Below are positions 13,056-13,117 of a DNA stretch of 13,117 nt, piece after piece. Position numbers and translations under genes: made by a program. Origin of the DNA: CAYFMH01 sp964344165 (lineage in GTDB: Bacteria; Patescibacteriota; Gracilibacteria; UBA4473); NCBI GenBank assembly GCA_964344165.1, contig CAYFMH010000047.1:1-13117 (forward strand), given 5' to 3'. Position 1 is the stretch's first letter, and each line of letters opens with the position of its first letter. The notes under the pieces are model-generated. The model had not been told where the DNA came from. It saw only the letters and a program-made list of their open reading frames with translations, and did no database searches.

Positions 13056-13117
13056 GTTATTTTTACCCGAATATCGAAATTAAAAAGCAGAAAAGAACTG
13101 ATAAGAAAGGATAACAC

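Noticed and set aside
1..13117. CRISPR array, rRNA or clear riboswitch
   Set aside because: No regularly spaced repeats, no rRNA-like conserved blocks and no recognisable aptamer core were found on either strand.

Overview
This AT-rich window looks like the junction between an integrated mobile element (left, up to about 8025) and a bacterial chromosome (right, from the tRNA gene at 8004-8080 onward). The host is probably a small-genome bacterium of the Candidate Phyla Radiation (Patescibacteria), perhaps Peregrinibacteria-like. This is inferred from AT-rich genes that almost never have a Shine-Dalgarno sequence and start in A-rich contexts, a membrane-anchored FecR protein with C-terminal beta-type repeats, and a lone aroC. 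The standard code fits: the full-length core genes contain no in-frame TGA, so UGA-to-glycine reassignment is not supported.

Left part (1-2613). The window opens inside a broken RelA/SpoT-type nucleotidyltransferase (72-380 survives). It is followed directly by a protein with a complete ppGpp-hydrolase-type HD domain (402-1409). The synthetase-then-hydrolase order recalls toxic small alarmone synthetases neutralised by small alarmone hydrolases. Next come about 320 bases without a recognisable gene, a minus-strand IS630-type helix-turn-helix protein without its DDE catalytic half (1732-2235), and about 380 bases of AT-rich non-coding DNA.

Replication and integration module (2614-8025). All genes are on the plus strand. 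They are a 409-residue protein of unknown function, a structured terminator-like spacer, a small DUF5659-like protein, a phage replication protein O-like initiator, a DnaB-type helicase two bases later, a 64-residue small protein, and a large serine recombinase. The recombinase runs into the 3' end of a convergent tRNA-Met(CAT) gene, which marks that tRNA end as the probable attachment site. No capsid, portal, tail or lysis genes are visible, so the element may be a plasmid-like integrative replicon or the early region of a prophage. Its left end was not found.

Chromosomal part (8004-13117). tRNA-Met and aroC (chorismate synthase) lie on the minus strand. lspA (signal peptidase II, plus) converges with rpsT (ribosomal protein S20, minus) with 13 bases between their stops. 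Then follow a FecR-domain surface or envelope protein, an unrecognised acidic protein 24 bases after it, and a hicB antitoxin overlapping a hicA toxin gene that appears truncated by frameshift. The rpsT promoter sits so close to its start codon that the mRNA would be nearly leaderless, in line with the missing Shine-Dalgarno sequences.
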